A stretch of DNA of 64,000 bases from Streptomyces mirabilis. GTDB taxonomy: Bacteria; Actinomycetota; Actinomycetes; Streptomycetales; Streptomycetaceae. This document shows, piece after piece, positions 8,064-17,393 of this stretch. Under the pieces are notes generated by a model. That model made no database searches, had not been told where the DNA came from, and saw only the letters and a program-made list of their open reading frames with translations. The stretch covers positions 3,906,001 through 3,970,000 of the forward strand of contig NZ_CP074102.1 of the NCBI RefSeq assembly GCF_018310535.1. The letters run 5' to 3'. The position numbers and the translations under genes are program-made. Numbering within the stretch: position 1 is the stretch's first letter; each line of letters opens with the position of its first letter.

Positions 8064-8396
8064 GTGCCCGCCCTCCAAGACAAGCTCAAGCGCGCCTTCT
8101 GGACCATAGATCGGATGCTCGGCGGACAGCAGCCACCGACTCGATCCCAGCGCTTCTCCGCTCGCCATCCAATCGGCATCGGTGTATGCACCGGGGTACC
8201 GATCGCGATCCTCGGCGCGGCGGCCACACTCGGGGATCATGGATCGTGGGGTGAGGTGTTGATCGCGGGAGGCTTCGGCGCAGCTATAGGGACTGTCTTC
8301 GGGTTGACGGCCTTGGGAGAGCGCTACAGGCAGCGCCGTCTCCAACGTCTGGGCCTCTGGAGGGCTCCCCGCCATCGATCGTCAGGCGGCGGCTAA
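8064..8396 (+). CDS. Small two-helix membrane protein, unknown
   Basis: A 110-aa protein starting at GTG 8064 with no clear Shine-Dalgarno. Residues 1-35 are polar and basic. Two hydrophobic segments follow (about 37-56, PIGIGVCTGVPIAILGAAATL, and 64-82, LIAGGFGAAIGTVFGLTAL), then an Arg-rich cytoplasmic tail. No known family is recognised. The 24-bp island repeat begins 25 bases after the stop. A shorter version could start downstream, so the start is uncertain. Confidence 0.45.
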   Translation: MPALQDKLKRAFWTIDRMLGGQQPPTRSQRFSARHPIGIGVCTGVPIAILGAAATLGDHGSWGEVLIAGGFGAAIGTVFGLTALGERYRQRRLQRLGLWRAPRHRSSGGG

Positions 8397-8420
8397 ACAA
8401 CGGACTCCGGAGGCGTTGCA

Positions 8421-8444
8421 GTACAGCAGCGAAGTACAGCAACC
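8421..8444 (+). repeat. Island tail repeat, copy 2
   Basis: Identical to copy 1 over 24 bases, and again followed by GCCCGTAGTTCGCATCGAG, at 8519-8537. Confidence 0.8.
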
Positions 8445-9041
8445 GTGGCGACCGCAGGCGAGCGTCCCGAGCCGCTGCAACCCCCGTGATCAGGTCTGGA
8501 GACCTCAGCGACCATCGTGCCCGTAGTTCGCATCGAGGGGGCGCGTGAGTGTCTAACTGCGTGACAACGCCGACGAACAGCGGCAGGCAACCGCGCACGT
8601 CTGCGGACCATCCCAGCAGGTGAGAGGCACGGCAGCCCAAGGCCAAACGCACGGCCAAGTTGCTTCGGGACGAAAAAGTCTCGTCACCAAGGAGCGGTGG
8701 GGGGGCGGTGCGCTGGCGCGACTGGGGTCCCGAGGCGAACCCGGGGACCTTTCAATTCCCGCCCCCCTTGGCCGCCGTGCCCGTCAACGGGGACATCGAA
8801 CCGGCCCATCGCCAGAAGCTAACATCCACCACTGACAACGTCTTGGCGTCGGCCAGCGCCACCCGCCCAGTCGTGCCAGAACCGTGCCAGATGCCGGGGT
8901 CGGCCACGGTCAACGAGGGTGCCTTACGGTTGAACTGACGATCGCCTCACGAGGTATCGAAGTCGCAGGTCAGTCGCAGGATTCCCCAGCCTCTCTCCTA
9001 AAGCGGTGGTCCCGTCCAGGCGCCCTCTCTACCCTGTCCGC
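8445..9041. other. Gene-poor stretch in the 5.1-9.6 kb island
   Basis: About 600 bases without a convincing reading frame. It holds the second half of tail-repeat copy 2 (to about 8537) and GC-rich low-information DNA. No promoter, tRNA or hairpin stands out. Confidence 0.5.
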
Positions 9042-9398
9042 ATGTGCCGATACGCGATCCCCTACAAACCGCACTTCGTGTGTCTTGCGTGCCGGTCGTC
9101 GTTCAAGCAGAGCCCGCTGTCGCCGCGGGCGCATCCGTGCCCGCGCTGCCGTACCCCGATGACCAATGCTGGGTTCGACCTTGCTGTCCCTCGCCGTAGA
9201 GACAAGAGCGCTTGGGAGGCACTTGAGGCCACGCTGCGTGCCGGCCTCACCTTCCACTCGTGCGGTTGCGGCGGCCCCGGCTACCGACCGCGCTCGACCG
9301 CAGAGGTCCGGGAGCGACGCCGGGCGGCGAAGCAGCTGGGGCTGCTGGAGCAGACGGCGCTGGAGCGCTACGACCCTTGGGAAGAACTAGCGCGGTGA
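9042..9398 (+). CDS. Actinobacterial zinc-ribbon protein of unknown function
   Basis: A 118-aa product. ATG 9042 is chosen because the protein family starts with the MCRYAI..YKPHFVCLACR block. Two Cys pairs, FVCLACR and PCPRCRTPM, make a zinc ribbon. Downstream come the conserved blocks PRRRDKSAWEALE, GLTFHSCGCGGPGYRPR and an Arg-rich helix ending in WEEL. I recognise this as a recurring uncharacterised actinobacterial family, not an enzyme of known function. The third copy of the island tail repeat begins 10 bases after the stop. Confidence 0.65.
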   Translation: MCRYAIPYKPHFVCLACRSSFKQSPLSPRAHPCPRCRTPMTNAGFDLAVPRRRDKSAWEALEATLRAGLTFHSCGCGGPGYRPRSTAEVRERRRAAKQLGLLEQTALERYDPWEELAR

Positions 9399-9408
9399 GG
9401 TAGTGCGC

Positions 9409-9432
9409 GTACAGCAGCGAAATACAGCAACC
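9409..9432 (+). repeat. Island tail repeat, copy 3
   Basis: Matches copies 1 and 2 with a single G-to-A change, 10 bases past the preceding gene. The downstream GCCCGTAG block is not conserved here. Confidence 0.75.
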
Positions 9433-9548
9433 CCAGCAACCAGCAGCACCAACGGTGGCCCTCATGGCCATCGTGGTAGCCCGTGTGACCTTCAATGACC
9501 GACCTCTGTAGAGCTACGGATCAGAAGGTCAGCATCCCGAACGACACG

Positions 9549-9578
9549 AGAGCCCCTCGATGATCTTCGAGGGGCTCT
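9549..9578. terminator. Bidirectional hairpin between the island and the phosphoribosyltransferase gene
   Basis: Perfect 12-bp stem (9549-9560 with 9567-9578) and 6-nt loop. It lies 32 bases beyond the stop of the minus-strand phosphoribosyltransferase gene. Confidence 0.7.
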
Positions 9579-9610
9579 TAAACATCTGCAATCTACGAAT
9601 AACCCGCAGG

Positions 9611-10126
9611 TCAGAGCGCTTCCCTAGACGGCGTGATCGGCTCGCCCGACTTACGTACTACAGGCAAAACACTCCAGGGGAAGTTGATCCAGTCGTCGGT
9701 CCGCTTCCACACGTACTCGCACTTCACCAGCGAGTGGGACTTCTCATAGATCACGGCGCTGCGGACCTCGGCGACGGTGTCGACGCAGAAGTCGTGCACG
9801 AGCTTGAGCGTCTTGCCGGTGTCGGCGACGTCGTCGGTGATCAGGATCTTCTTGTCGGAGAAGTCGATGGCGTTCGGGACGGGAGCGAGCATGACGGGCA
9901 TGTCGAGCGTCGTACCCACACCGGTGTAGAACTCGACGTTGACCAGGTGGATGTTCTTGCAGTCGAGGGCGTACGCCAGTCCACCCGCGACGAAGACACC
10001 CCCGCGGGCGATGCTGAGCACTATGTCGGGCTGGTACCCGTCGTCGGCGATGGTCTGGGCGAGCTCACGGACCGCGACCCCGAAGCGCTCGTAGGTGAGG
10101 TTCTCCCGCGCGTCGGACACGCTCAT
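9611..10126 (-). CDS. Phosphoribosyltransferase (COG2236-type)
   Basis: A 171-aa cytoplasmic enzyme with the PRPP-binding signature ILITDDVADTGKT at about residues 94-106. The N-terminal block (DIVLSIARGGVFVAGGLAYAL) is typical of the Hpt1/COG2236 group related to xanthine and hypoxanthine phosphoribosyltransferases. It should transfer a 5-phosphoribosyl group from PRPP to a purine base; the exact base is not readable. The start is ATG 10126 after GGAGAG. The 3' end is duplicated 4.5 kb away (5007-5080), so this reading frame probably carries a replacement end supplied by an integrated element. dcd lies 23 bases upstream in the same direction, suggesting a nucleotide-metabolism operon. Confidence 0.82.
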   Translation of the reverse strand: MSVSDARENLTYERFGVAVRELAQTIADDGYQPDIVLSIARGGVFVAGGLAYALDCKNIHLVNVEFYTGVGTTLDMPVMLAPVPNAIDFSDKKILITDDVADTGKTLKLVHDFCVDTVAEVRSAVIYEKSHSLVKCEYVWKRTDDWINFPWSVLPVVRKSGEPITPSREAL

Positions 10127-10149
10127 GTCCGTACTCTCCCCGCTCCCGC

Positions 10150-10725
10150 TCACACCTGGGTCCGATGGAAGTTGAGGAAGGACCGGGAGGCGGTCGGCCC
10201 GCGCTGGCCCTGGTAGCGGGAGCCGTACCGGTCGCTGCCGTACGGGAACTCGGCCGGCGAGCTCAGCCGGAACATGCACAGCTGCCCGATCTTCATGCCC
10301 GGCCAGAGCTTGATCGGAAGCGTCGCGAGATTGGACAGCTCCAGGGTCACGTGCCCGGAGAAGCCGGGGTCGATGAACCCGGCGGTGGAGTGCGTGACGA
10401 GCCCCAGCCGCCCGAGCGAACTCTTGCCCTCCAGCCGCGAGGCAAGATCCACGGGAAGCGAGATCACCTCGTACGTGCTGGCGAGCACGAACTCCCCGGG
10501 GTGCAGGATGAACGGCTCGTCCCCCTCGGGCTCGACGAGCCGAGTCAGATCGGCCTGCTCGACGGCGGGGTCGATGTGTGGATAACGGTGATTCTCGAAC
10601 ACCCGGAAGTAGCGGTCGAGCCGCACGTCGATGCTCGAGGGCTGCACCATGGATTCGTCGTACGGGTCGATGCGCACCCGACCGGCGTCGATCTCGGCCC
10701 GGATGTCCTTGTCTGAGAGAAGCAC
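10150..10725 (-). CDS. dcd: dCTP deaminase
   Basis: A 191-aa protein beginning [12 protein letters not shown] at GTG 10725, which gives exactly the usual family length. Recognised blocks are [28 protein letters not shown], the active-site segment [31 protein letters not shown] (catalytic Glu) and the C-terminal [11 protein letters not shown]. The enzyme is a homotrimer that deaminates dCTP to dUTP, feeding dTMP synthesis. It is followed closely by the phosphoribosyltransferase gene. This is conserved chromosomal backbone next to the tRNA-Gly gene. Confidence 0.95.
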   Translation of the reverse strand: MLLSDKDIRAEIDAGRVRIDPYDESMVQPSSIDVRLDRYFRVFENHRYPHIDPAVEQADLTRLVEPEGDEPFILHPGEFVLASTYEVISLPVDLASRLEGKSSLGRLGLVTHSTAGFIDPGFSGHVTLELSNLATLPIKLWPGMKIGQLCMFRLSSPAEFPYGSDRYGSRYQGQRGPTASRSFLNFHRTQV

Positions 10726-10794
10726 GCCCCGAGGATACGCGGGGACTGTCAGCATTTCGCACAGTCCCCGCGCCCCAGGTCCTACCGCTGAGTC

Positions 10795-10953
10795 CTACCG
10801 CTTCTCGAGCGTGACCGGAACGACGCTCCGGAGCCGCGCACACCGCGGACACCGGACCAATCGACCGGGGCCGAGTCGCTCGGCCTGCTGCATCGGGAAC
10901 GAAGCGGTGCTGAACACGTGCCCCTCGGCACAACGGACGACGGTGCGCTCCAT
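10795..10953 (-). CDS. 52-aa zinc-ribbon protein
   Basis: Starts MERTVVRCAEGH at ATG 10953 and has Cys8/His12 plus the pair VRCPRCARL, giving a small zinc ribbon, with a short basic tail. It lies between tRNA-Gly and dcd, facing dcd. Conserved small proteins of this type in Streptomyces have no known function. Confidence 0.55.
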   Translation of the reverse strand: MERTVVRCAEGHVFSTASFPMQQAERLGPGRLVRCPRCARLRSVVPVTLEKR

Positions 10954-11213
10954 CAAGTCCTCAGAGTCCCTTCCCCAAGAGCCGCGTCTGACTGACGACG
11001 TAAGCCACATTACGGGATGAAAGGGACGGCTCTCCAGGCGGCACTCCGCTCCCGCCCAGACCCTCTTCCACCCCTCCACCGTACGCCCCAACTCCGGTCC
11101 CCCGCACCCGCGTCCACCCCCCGAAACGCGCACCGGCCCCACGGCGTCAGCGCCAGGGACCGGGCATGAGGTAGAGTGAGCGAGCATTCGACACCGGGTG
11201 ACCGGCGTCTTAC

Positions 11214-11287
11214 GCGGGTGTAGTTTAGTGGTAGAACATCAGCTTCCCAAGCTGAGAGTGCGAGTTCGATTCTCGTCACCCGCTCCA
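11214..11287 (+). tRNA. tRNA-Gly(CCC)
   Basis: A complete cloverleaf with 7-bp acceptor stem GCGGGTG/CACCCGC, anticodon arm TCAGC-TTCCCAA-GCTGA (anticodon CCC, reading GGG), T arm GCGAG-TTCGATT-CTCGT, discriminator T and encoded CCA. Its 3' half is copied at 21078, 24317, 54861 and 56569, so it is the attB of a chain of integrated elements. The gene is intact and should be functional. Confidence 0.97.
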
Positions 11288-11292
11288 TGTGA

Positions 11293-11319
11293 AACCCCCA
11301 GGTCGATGACCCGGGGGTT
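11293..11319 (+). terminator. tRNA-Gly terminator
   Basis: A 12-bp stem with one mismatch (11293-11304 with 11308-11319), 3-nt loop, then CTTTGTTGT. Equivalent hairpins follow all four partial tRNA copies, so the terminator is part of the duplicated unit. Confidence 0.8.
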
Positions 11320-11329
11320 CTTTGTTGTC

Positions 11330-11870
11330 TAGACCCGGTGAGCGGCAGGCGCACGACCAGAGACAGCGTGTGTCCGGTGTAACGAAGGTCGTCGGAGCTG
11401 AAGTCGTCCGACTGGCCGACGGTGGCGCGAGCCCTGCGCCGCATGCGGCCGGGGAAGTGCGGCGAAAGGCCGCACTCTTCTCGCCGACGAAGAAGAGACT
11501 GTCGGGCGCCGTCTCGGCTCACCGGTCGAGGTGCCGCTTTCGCCCCCCCTTGTGGAGGAAGGCCAGGAGGACGACGGTGCGGACGTTCCGCATCAGACTT
11601 GGTCTCGCCGAGAGCCGCATGCCGTTGGTTCGCCGGGGCGCGGCGGCGCGAAGAGGGATCACGCGGTTATCGAGGTCGACAGCCCGGCGGCGGAGGCCCG
11701 CCAGTTTCTCGGGGAGCGTCGGGTGTAGGCGTCGAGATGGGCCATGAGACGCCATCGGATTCCGATTGCATGGCGAGGGCAGCAGCTTGGGCGAGGTGGC
11801 GATATGGTGTTCGGCCGGCCGGTTCCTTGCCCGCGCCCTTGCTGCGGCACGCGTTTGCGGCTTGGGCTGG
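11330..11870 (-). pseudogene. Decayed tyrosine integrase next to tRNA-Gly
   Basis: Three frames must be joined to see it. Pieces read as DLRYTGHTLSL (the HxxR block with a changed His), EKLAGLRRRAVDLDN, and IGIRWRLMAHLDAYTR. A DNA remnant of the NPCRIKGAG motif, found in the other integrase relics, sits near 11835. It is immediately downstream of the tRNA, the usual place of an integrase in a tRNA-targeting element. No intact catalytic Tyr block is present. Confidence 0.65.
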
Positions 11871-11910
11871 TCTGCCGGAAGCGCGGTTTCCGGCGGACCG
11901 GCCGTGTGGG

Positions 11911-12903
11911 TCAGGGAGGACCTGCTAACTTCGGGATCCCGCCGTGGACTTCGTCTGCCTCCTCCTTTCGCCCGAGCGCACGGAGGTTCATCTCCAGGCG
12001 CGAGCGCGTGTTCTTGGTTCCCGAGTAGTTCTTTCCGGCCACTCTCTCGATTCTCGGCAGCAGGCCGGCATTGATGACGCGTGCCGCCTCGTAGTGGCCG
12101 AGCTTGTGCAGGGTGATGGCGATGCCCGCCTGCGCGTCGAGCGTCGCCAAGGCGTTTTCCCCTGACACCTGTCTGTACCGCTGGTGGATGTCCTGGTAGA
12201 GCGTCAGCGCCCTCTCCAGCTCCCCGAGCCCGAAGAGGCTCCCCGCGAGGTTCTCCGTGGCCAGGATCGTCGTCCGGGCTTTCTTTCCGAGCCGTCGCTC
12301 ACATCGCCGCACGGTGCCGGTGTTCAGCCGGAACGCGGCGCCGAAATCCCTGATCTGATTGAGACACGCGCCCATGTTGCAGGCTGCGAGGAGGGTGTCG
12401 GGATGGTCGTCGCCCTGCTTCCCCGACCGCAGCCGAAGAATCCTCTCGAACACCGGCCGGGCCCTTTCCGAGTCGTCGAGTGCGTGCAGGCAGGCGGCCA
12501 GCCGTCCAGCGGCCTCCAGTGTGTGGTCGTGCGCCTCCCCGATCCACATCTGCCAGTCCCTGTGTACGAGCTCCGCCAGGAGAGCACCGGGATCGGCCTG
12601 GTCGGCCCTGTAGAGATACCGGAGGACGCGGATCACCAGGGAGCGGAACCTCTCCGTTTCACTGCTGGGCACACCGGCCTCACGCAGATAACCGAGCAGC
12701 GTCTGCACGTCCGCCGTGATCAGTTCGTACGAGGTCCAGGTGCTCGGATCGTCCGGATCGAGGGCGGGCAGCGCCGCGAACCGGTCCCGGGCCTCTCGGC
12801 ACACCATGGCCAGCTCGGCCGGATCCACGAAGGTGCTCTTGCGGAACAGGTTCAGGACGTACGAATGCGCCCGCTCCACCTCGGGGTCGACTGGATGCGT
12901 CAT
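11911..12903 (-). CDS. TPR protein, third gene of the cyclase-STAND operon
   Basis: A 330-aa soluble protein. ATG 12903 overlaps the stop of the NTPase gene (ATGA), so translation is coupled. From about residue 130 it consists of tetratricopeptide units of the kinesin/FxSxx type, with recurrent blocks such as GDDHPDTLLAACNMGACL, ATENLAGSLFGLGELERAL, DAQAGIAITLHKLGHYEAA and SRLEMNLRALGRKEEA. The N-terminal 130 residues are helical without a recognised domain. TPR arrays commonly serve as the sensor of STAND ATPases; here the array is a separate gene directly behind one. I infer it is a partner or sensor of the upstream NTPase. It sits at the tRNA-proximal end of island 1. Confidence 0.8.
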   Translation of the reverse strand: MTHPVDPEVERAHSYVLNLFRKSTFVDPAELAMVCREARDRFAALPALDPDDPSTWTSYELITADVQTLLGYLREAGVPSSETERFRSLVIRVLRYLYRADQADPGALLAELVHRDWQMWIGEAHDHTLEAAGRLAACLHALDDSERARPVFERILRLRSGKQGDDHPDTLLAACNMGACLNQIRDFGAAFRLNTGTVRRCERRLGKKARTTILATENLAGSLFGLGELERALTLYQDIHQRYRQVSGENALATLDAQAGIAITLHKLGHYEAARVINAGLLPRIERVAGKNYSGTKNTRSRLEMNLRALGRKEEADEVHGGIPKLAGPP

Positions 12904-15900
12904 GGTGCCTGCCTCCTGTCCGCCGGACCGGTCGCGACGAGTCGCGCCAGCCGGACGCCGTCCACGACGTCGGGTGCCGTACCCGTGGGAGAGGTACAGG
13001 CGAGACCACGGGCGATGGCCGAGCCGAGGGTGGCCGCCGCGTCGGCGCCCAGGGCGTCGATCACGGTGTCCGGCGCGTGTTCCAGCAACGCCATGGCGGA
13101 GGACCAGCCCGTCGAGGTGACTTCGTAGAACTTGTGCAACGCGTCCCTCGGCGCGCGCTCCAGGAGGACGGGGAACAGGCGGAACACCACGTAGCGGGGG
13201 ATCCATTCCTCGCCCGGCCACCGGGATACGCAGCGGTCGGCCTCGCGAAGGATGTCGACGGGATCCACCAGGTCGCCCAGGAGCGGCGAGGTGGCCAGGG
13301 TGGACAACGCGTCCACCCCGAGCGTGGAGCCGTCGTCGGCCGTCTCGACGAGCTCTTCGGCGAGTTCACGGAGTTCGCGCTCGTGTTCCGGCCTGGCTTC
13401 CGCGGCGAAGACGAGCAGATCGGCGGCTGCCGGAACCGGACCGTCGACGAGCAACTCCCTTATGCGCCGGGTGAACCCGGAGCTGAGAGGCGCTCCGGGC
13501 GCCGGGGTCACGAGGTCCATGGCCGCGTCGTAGACCGGGTCGTCGAAGCGGATGCGGGACGCCTTGGCGCGGTAGTCAGGCACCTCGCGGGCGATTCGGT
13601 GTTCCTGGTAGGCGGTCGTGGCCAGCCCGCTCTTCGTCGGCGCGTCGGTCTCTTTCAGGTTCAGGTCCTGTGTGGGGCTGAGGTTCTGCAGATGGAGTTC
13701 CGTGAAGTCCGGGTAAGGCCGCTTCCCCGCGATCATGTCGTTGGCGTACACCGCGGACGCCCACACGGCCATGGATCGCCCAAAGGCGTGGCGGAGGTAA
13801 GCCACCCCTTCGAGGCCCCGCATGTCCTGTTTTCGGCAGCCCAGGGCGCGTACCGCCAACTCGAAGCGGACACGGTGGTCGGGACGGACGTACGCCAGCG
13901 CGTATTCGTCCCCTACCGTTCCCCGCACTTCGGGGACGCCAACGGTCCACCGGTAGCGCGGAAGTTCGCTGAGCGCTCGATCGATCTCCCTCGAGAAGAT
14001 GTCCGCATCGGGGCCGTGGTGTGAGTCGCTGCGGTCGGGGCCGTGGGCGACCCGGTGCAGCTCGGCGAAACCGATGGCGCGCTCGGCGGGATCAGCGATC
14101 GAGCGCATGAGGGCCGCCGCCCGGGAGAGGTCTCGGTGCGCCAACAGCGCCGCGAACCGGCGTACGACTCCGGCCGTGCTGCCGTGTCCACCCAGATCGA
14201 CGGATCGGACCACGTCCGCCGGTGCGCGGAAGAAGTGGCTTCGGGCATACGCGGCCCAGTGCTGGTCGGCATTGAACAGGACCGTGATTCCCATCAGATT
14301 CACCTCTTCCACGTGGTTCCTGGCGGGAGGCTCACTCGACTCGGGAACCGCGCTCGCAAGGATCTCGCCCTTACCGCCGCCCCCTCTGAGCGGTGCGGGG
14401 TCCGCCACGCTCCGCAACAGTTCCTCCAGGATCGTGGCGGCCTCAGCGGCCTGGCCGCGGGCGACATGGAGGTGGGCGATACCTGCAAGAAGCGAATACC
14501 GGTCGCTCCCATACACCTCCCGGGCCGCGTCCTCGGTCTCTGTCCTGGCGTCACCGCCCCGCGACCATTCGTCGCCCCAATGGTCGCTCCAGTCGGTCCG
14601 CTGGACTTCCCTTGCCATCTGAGCAGCCCTGGCCAGGTCGTACTCGGCCATACGCCGTACCACGCCGACGAGATCGTCGTCGCGCCCACTGCTCCGATCT
14701 GAGTTCGCCCGCGGATCGACGGACGGTCCGGGTATCGCCGCATGGACGCGTTCGACGAGCCGCAGTTCCTCTGCCCGGTTCGACTGGCCGAGCGCCTTCA
14801 TGGCATCGAGTCTCACCCAATGGCCATGGGTCTTCGCCTGGTACCGGTCGAGGAGAGCCCGTGCGCGCTCGGGCGACTCCCAACGGGTCCACAGCGCAAC
14901 GCCGCCGAGCAATGCGCCGCGCACGTCCGTGTCCAGGCGGGCCAGCAGAAAACGAGCCGTGGTCCGGTCCACGTCTGCCAACAGCTCTGCGGCCTTGACC
15001 AGTTGGACGGCGAGTTTGTTGTCTCTTCCCGCCACGAAGACCTGTGCGCGCACCTCGGCGAGGAGTGCCCGGCTGGCGGCAGGTTCGTACGTCGCCCATG
15101 CGGCTGCCAGCCTCGCCAGGCCCAGGAGACGAACCTCCGGACCCACGCTCTCCAGTGCCGCCTCGGCCTCCCGCAACAGCACGACGGCTCTCCCGGGGTC
15201 GGCGCGCTCGGCGAGATCCAGGTAGTCCGCCCAGCGCTCACCGCTGATCATGTCGATGAGTGCGCGAGCTCTGTCCACGTCCTTCTCGGCGGCGGCAACC
15301 GCGGCGGCACGGTACACCTCGTCCGGCTCGTCCACTGAACCGTTCGCGTGCGTCATTGTCTCCTGTCCGTACTGCCACAGCCGCAGGGCGCGTTCGACGT
15401 CGTGAGGTGCCAGCAGGCGTGCGGCCACCTTGATCGCTCTTCGCACATAAAGGTTGCCGAGGCGATCGGCAGTGCCCGGAACCGACACCGCGGACTCGAC
15501 CACCATGTCCAGCAGCTCGTCGACCGAGGGCGTATCGGGCCCAGGACTGGCGTATCGCAAGATCTCCACGAAGGACATGACCCGCCACAGCGACGGCCCG
15601 ATCCCGTTCGCGTGCTCCAGTGCCTCCCGCACCCGCCCCACCCGCGCCAGCAACCCGATCGCCCTCGGCGGCAGCGCACCGCTCGACTGCGCCGCCTGAT
15701 GGCGTACGACGCCCAGATACGTCATCGCGGGCAGCCCGGTGGCAACGGGGGCCGTGTCGGCGATGTGGTGCGCGATGCTGTCGATGAGTTCGAGGAATCG
15801 GCGTTCGGCGTGGAACCTGGTTCTGATGGCGCGCCGCAGACCGGCGCAGACCAGGTCGGCGGCCTCGGAGGAGGCGCTCGGGCCCGAGTTCAGGACGTGG

Positions 15901-17393
15901 ACGGCGAGGTGGGAGAGACCGTAGGGGTCCACCTGGGACCAGTCCACGTCCGCCCAGTCGGGTGCGGTGCCCCGGTAGTGGCGGGCGATCTGCTCGTGCC
16001 AGCGCGTCTCGTCGACCCAGCACTCGGGATGCTCCTTGTGGGCCTGTGGCCCCGTCAGGAACTCGCTGATGGAGGTGTGGAAGAAGGCGAACCGGTCGCT
16101 TCGGCGCTCCAGGAGCCAGCGCAGGCTCTTGAGGACCTTCTGCACGGGTCTGTCCCTCAGGCGCGTGGCGGACATGGCGGCGAGCTGTTCCCCCGTCAGC
16201 GCCTCTCTGGCCACGGTCAGTACGCCGATGATGGGCAGGCCCACCCCTTCCCAGCTGCCGGCCGGCTCACCGGCGCCGTCCCGCTGCCTCGGGGTGAGTT
16301 CCTTGCGGACCAGTTCCACGAAGAAGCCGTACAGGCTGGGCAGTTGGCCCGGTACGCCCTGGAAGTCGAGCAGCCCGCGGATCAGTTCGTCGTTCCGTTC
16401 CTGGGCGGCGTCGATCAGCGCTCGCGCGTACGTCGCCAGGTAGAGGAAGTTTCCGGCGGCCCTGCGAACTGCGTGCCGCTTCGTGCTGCCCGGGAGGCTG
16501 CCCCTGGCGCGCTCGGCCTCGAGGACCACCTGCCGTTCCAGGACGAGGTCCGCGTACGTGTGGAGGTCGCCCACGACCTGGGGTGAGGAGGCGTCGATGA
16601 CCACGTCGGTGAGGCGTTCCGCCCGGGCCGACCGGAACAGCCGGAGCCCGGCGTGCGGCCGTGAGGTCATGACCACCTTGACGTTGGCGGGCAGTTCGGG
16701 GGAACGGGTCAGCCAGTGCAGGAGCCCTTTCCTCGGATCGATCGTGTGGTCGTCGGCTATCTCGTCCAGCGCGTCGAGCAGGATGACGATCCTGGCCTCG
16801 GGGTCCTGTTCCGCCAGAACCTGCGCGGGTCCGATCAGCGCCAGGTGTGCCAGGTTGTCGGGGTCGAGGAGCCGGGGCTCCAGATGGGCCGTGCCGATCT
16901 CGACGCCGCTGAGCTCGCCCTCCAGGTCGCCGACACGCTGCTCGACCTCCAGGGAGGCAGTGCGGTGGAAGGGCGAGACCTTCAGGTCGTCGATCTTGAT
17001 GCCGATCACCCGGCCAGTGGCCTGTACGGAGTCGATGTGCTGCTGGACGACGATCGAGAGGCGTTCCAGTTCGAACAGTTCCGGGCGCGTCCGGGCGAGT
17101 TGATGTCCGATGCTCATCAGGAACGACTCGGTGTCGCCGCCGGTGACCGCGGTCCGGCTGTCCCTTCGGAAGAAGTAGCGCAGCCGGTCGGGGCGGGCCC
17201 GCGCGATACCGGCGAGCAGGCTGGTCTTGCCCGCCCCCGGCTCGCCCGTCACCAGGACGTACTGGCCCTGTTCCGACTCCAGGGCCCGCTCGATCTCGTC
17301 GTACAGCCACCGGCGCTCGACGAAGTCCGACTCCGTGCGGGCCAGGACCACGTCTTCGAAGTCGCGGCGCGGCCCAGGGGCGTCGGCGGTCAC
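12900..17393 (-). CDS. Large STAND/NACHT-like NTPase (1497 aa)
   Basis: GTG 17393 overlaps the cyclase stop by four bases (GTGA), and its own stop overlaps the TPR gene. The ATPase module is at residues 20-350. It has Walker A GEPGAGKT at 50-57, Walker B RIVILLDALDEI at 201-212 and a sensor strand KVVMTSRPH at 239-247, followed by a winged-helix-like region. That is a NACHT/STAND core. The remaining 1100 residues are helical repeats, some TPR/HEAT-like, with no transmembrane segment or recognised nuclease, TIR or protease domain. STAND ATPases oligomerise on sensing a trigger and are widespread in antiphage defence. Its place between a cyclase-like and a TPR gene, both overlapped, argues for one complex or pathway. 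No effector domain is visible in the protein itself. Confidence 0.85.
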   Translation of the reverse strand: MTADAPGPRRDFEDVVLARTESDFVERRWLYDEIERALESEQGQYVLVTGEPGAGKTSLLAGIARARPDRLRYFFRRDSRTAVTGGDTESFLMSIGHQLARTRPELFELERLSIVVQQHIDSVQATGRVIGIKIDDLKVSPFHRTASLEVEQRVGDLEGELSGVEIGTAHLEPRLLDPDNLAHLALIGPAQVLAEQDPEARIVILLDALDEIADDHTIDPRKGLLHWLTRSPELPANVKVVMTSRPHAGLRLFRSARAERLTDVVIDASSPQVVGDLHTYADLVLERQVVLEAERARGSLPGSTKRHAVRRAAGNFLYLATYARALIDAAQERNDELIRGLLDFQGVPGQLPSLYGFFVELVRKELTPRQRDGAGEPAGSWEGVGLPIIGVLTVAREALTGEQLAAMSATRLRDRPVQKVLKSLRWLLERRSDRFAFFHTSISEFLTGPQAHKEHPECWVDETRWHEQIARHYRGTAPDWADVDWSQVDPYGLSHLAVHVLNSGPSASSEAADLVCAGLRRAIRTRFHAERRFLELIDSIAHHIADTAPVATGLPAMTYLGVVRHQAAQSSGALPPRAIGLLARVGRVREALEHANGIGPSLWRVMSFVEILRYASPGPDTPSVDELLDMVVESAVSVPGTADRLGNLYVRRAIKVAARLLAPHDVERALRLWQYGQETMTHANGSVDEPDEVYRAAAVAAAEKDVDRARALIDMISGERWADYLDLAERADPGRAVVLLREAEAALESVGPEVRLLGLARLAAAWATYEPAASRALLAEVRAQVFVAGRDNKLAVQLVKAAELLADVDRTTARFLLARLDTDVRGALLGGVALWTRWESPERARALLDRYQAKTHGHWVRLDAMKALGQSNRAEELRLVERVHAAIPGPSVDPRANSDRSSGRDDDLVGVVRRMAEYDLARAAQMAREVQRTDWSDHWGDEWSRGGDARTETEDAAREVYGSDRYSLLAGIAHLHVARGQAAEAATILEELLRSVADPAPLRGGGGKGEILASAVPESSEPPARNHVEEVNLMGITVLFNADQHWAAYARSHFFRAPADVVRSVDLGGHGSTAGVVRRFAALLAHRDLSRAAALMRSIADPAERAIGFAELHRVAHGPDRSDSHHGPDADIFSREIDRALSELPRYRWTVGVPEVRGTVGDEYALAYVRPDHRVRFELAVRALGCRKQDMRGLEGVAYLRHAFGRSMAVWASAVYANDMIAGKRPYPDFTELHLQNLSPTQDLNLKETDAPTKSGLATTAYQEHRIAREVPDYRAKASRIRFDDPVYDAAMDLVTPAPGAPLSSGFTRRIRELLVDGPVPAAADLLVFAAEARPEHERELRELAEELVETADDGSTLGVDALSTLATSPLLGDLVDPVDILREADRCVSRWPGEEWIPRYVVFRLFPVLLERAPRDALHKFYEVTSTGWSSAMALLEHAPDTVIDALGADAAATLGSAIARGLACTSPTGTAPDVVDGVRLARLVATGPADRRQAP

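Noticed and set aside
12184..13128. 314-codon plus-strand frame opposite the TPR gene
   Set aside because: Antisense shadow; the opposite strand has TPR periodicity and operon overlaps.
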